DNA from: Strigamia acuminata | Lineage: Eukaryota > Arthropoda > Chilopoda > Geophilomorpha > Linotaeniidae | Assembly: GCA_949358305.1 (NCBI GenBank) | Contig: OX442316.1 | Location: 15,314,001 to 15,378,000, forward strand | Length of the DNA: 64,000 bases | Direction of reading: 5' to 3' | In this document: positions 63,370 to 64,000 of the stretch, one piece after another | Layout: every line of letters starts with the position of its first letter | Position numbering within the stretch: position 1 is the stretch's first letter | Notes under the pieces: generated by a model | What the model was told of the DNA's origin: nothing | What the model saw: the letters and a program-made list of their open reading frames with translations, nothing else | Databases searched by the model: none | Program-made: the position numbers and the translations under genes

Positions 63370-63815
63370 ATCGCGCGCATTGTCATTTTCAACAAAGCGG
63401 AAAAAATGTTGAAAACTTTTGTGGTTGCCACGTGTTCAACTCTGGGTACGAACTCCTTAAAGATTTCGAAAACGTCGGATTTTCGTTTCATGGGAGACAT
63501 CCACAGATAACGTTTGGCGTCGTCTATGATGGCAAAAAGATATCACGCGCCGCCGAAACCACTGGACCTGTCACATATGGACATACCGGTATGTGACAGG
63601 TCCAGTGGTTTCGAAGAAATTGGTTTCGTGTCCGGTGGATGGTTTCCTCGAGTCGACTTGGCGAAGCAGCAGTCGTTACATAATAACTCTCGCATGACTT
63701 CTCCGGGTTCCAATCCGAACACTTTGGAATTCTTGGCCAAAATCTTCAGTGCGTTAGCATGCACTTGACCCAATCTGGAATGCCACAATCCGGTTGCGTC
63801 CTTTCCCAAGTAACA
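63370..63815 (-). pseudogene. Ty1/copia polyprotein fragment (pre-integrase and integrase)
   Basis: Minus strand from about 63810: LWHSRLGQVHANALKILAKN is the copia pre-integrase pattern, followed by a CNDCCFAKSTR Cys pair. After a palindromic rearrangement and an in-frame TGA, the sequence continues as FAIIDDAKRYLWMSP and SDVFEIFKEFV, the copia integrase core. It is broken and only a fragment is present. Confidence 0.75.
63553..63612. repeat. Perfect inverted repeat, 24-bp arms, inside the copia fragment
   Basis: Arms 63553-63576 (CGAAACCACTGGACCTGTCA and four more bases) and 63589-63612 are exact complements around a 12-base loop. The second arm replaces the sequence expected at this point in a copia integrase. 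Confidence 0.75.
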
Positions 63816-64000
63816 AAACTATGTTAAATCTAGGTTAAATCTATACAAACCGTCAATCTTGGTACATAGATTTAACGTAGAATAAGGATGAAACTATGCC
63901 GACACAACATAGCATTGACATGGAATTAGCGCATTTTGGTCACGATTTTGACATAGCATCGACATAGAGCTGTAGATCGATGCTACTTCACTACAACGTC
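63816..64000. other. Window end, no gene seen
   Basis: Short imperfect repeats such as TTAAATCTA and GACATAGCAT occur. Nothing else is recognised. Confidence 0.35.

Noticed and set aside
1-64000. CRISPR arrays, operons, tRNA or rRNA genes
   Set aside because: No regularly spaced repeats apart from the LTR array, eukaryotic gene structure throughout, and no sequence with tRNA A and B boxes or rRNA features noticed by eye. A tRNAscan run would settle the tRNA question.

Overview
This is nuclear DNA of a multicellular animal, most likely an invertebrate bilaterian. It is AT-rich, with GT-AG introns, AATAAA poly(A) signals, a split class B (secretin-type) neuropeptide receptor gene, and dense, nested transposable elements (Ty3/Gypsy, DIRS, Ty1/copia, Tc1/mariner, hAT). 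There is no prokaryotic signature: no operons and no Shine-Dalgarno sites. The sequence alone does not give the species; an arthropod is possible but unproven.

Layout. (1) 1-1471 (+): the 3' part of a condensation/acyltransferase-like gene with an HHxxxDG motif. (2) 1.7-12.2 kb (-): a tandem array of a four-exon gene family encoding small secreted, cysteine-containing glycoproteins. Copies A and B are intact (331 and 292 aa predicted). Copy C is broken by a 547-bp inverted-repeat transposon. A fourth unit (D) has collapsed to its last codons. A remnant of the acyltransferase 3' end inside the array shows where the duplication began. (3) 12672-26667 (+): a complete 14.0-kb Ty3/Gypsy LTR retrotransposon (element 1): 1589-bp LTRs, TSD GATT, tRNA-Gln-type primer site, gag, a canonical -1 frameshift signal, pol, and a third ORF of unknown function with Cys/His clusters. 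(4) 30736-62062 (+): the first three coding exons of a class B GPCR resembling CRF/DH44-type receptors. Intron 1 is about 30.6 kb. (5) Inside that intron: a complete DIRS-type tyrosine-recombinase retrotransposon (about 32067-37277, coding on -) nested in a Tc1-like inverted-repeat element; a Gypsy-type integrase fragment; two uncertain small ORFs; and Gypsy element 2 (46018-59994, -), inserted in a palindromic MITE. (6) 63.3-63.8 kb (-): a decayed Ty1/copia integrase fragment.

How the parts relate. The two Gypsy copies are independent, recent insertions: their TSDs differ and their ORFs are intact. By eye, the LTR pair of element 2 is identical and that of element 1 differs at three sites. 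Each Gypsy copy and the DIRS element sits inside an older inverted-repeat element. The best candidates for something undescribed are the third ORF of the 14-kb Gypsy lineage and the fast-diverging secreted gene family. Coordinates of spliced genes come from reading splice sites and phases by eye, with no RNA evidence.
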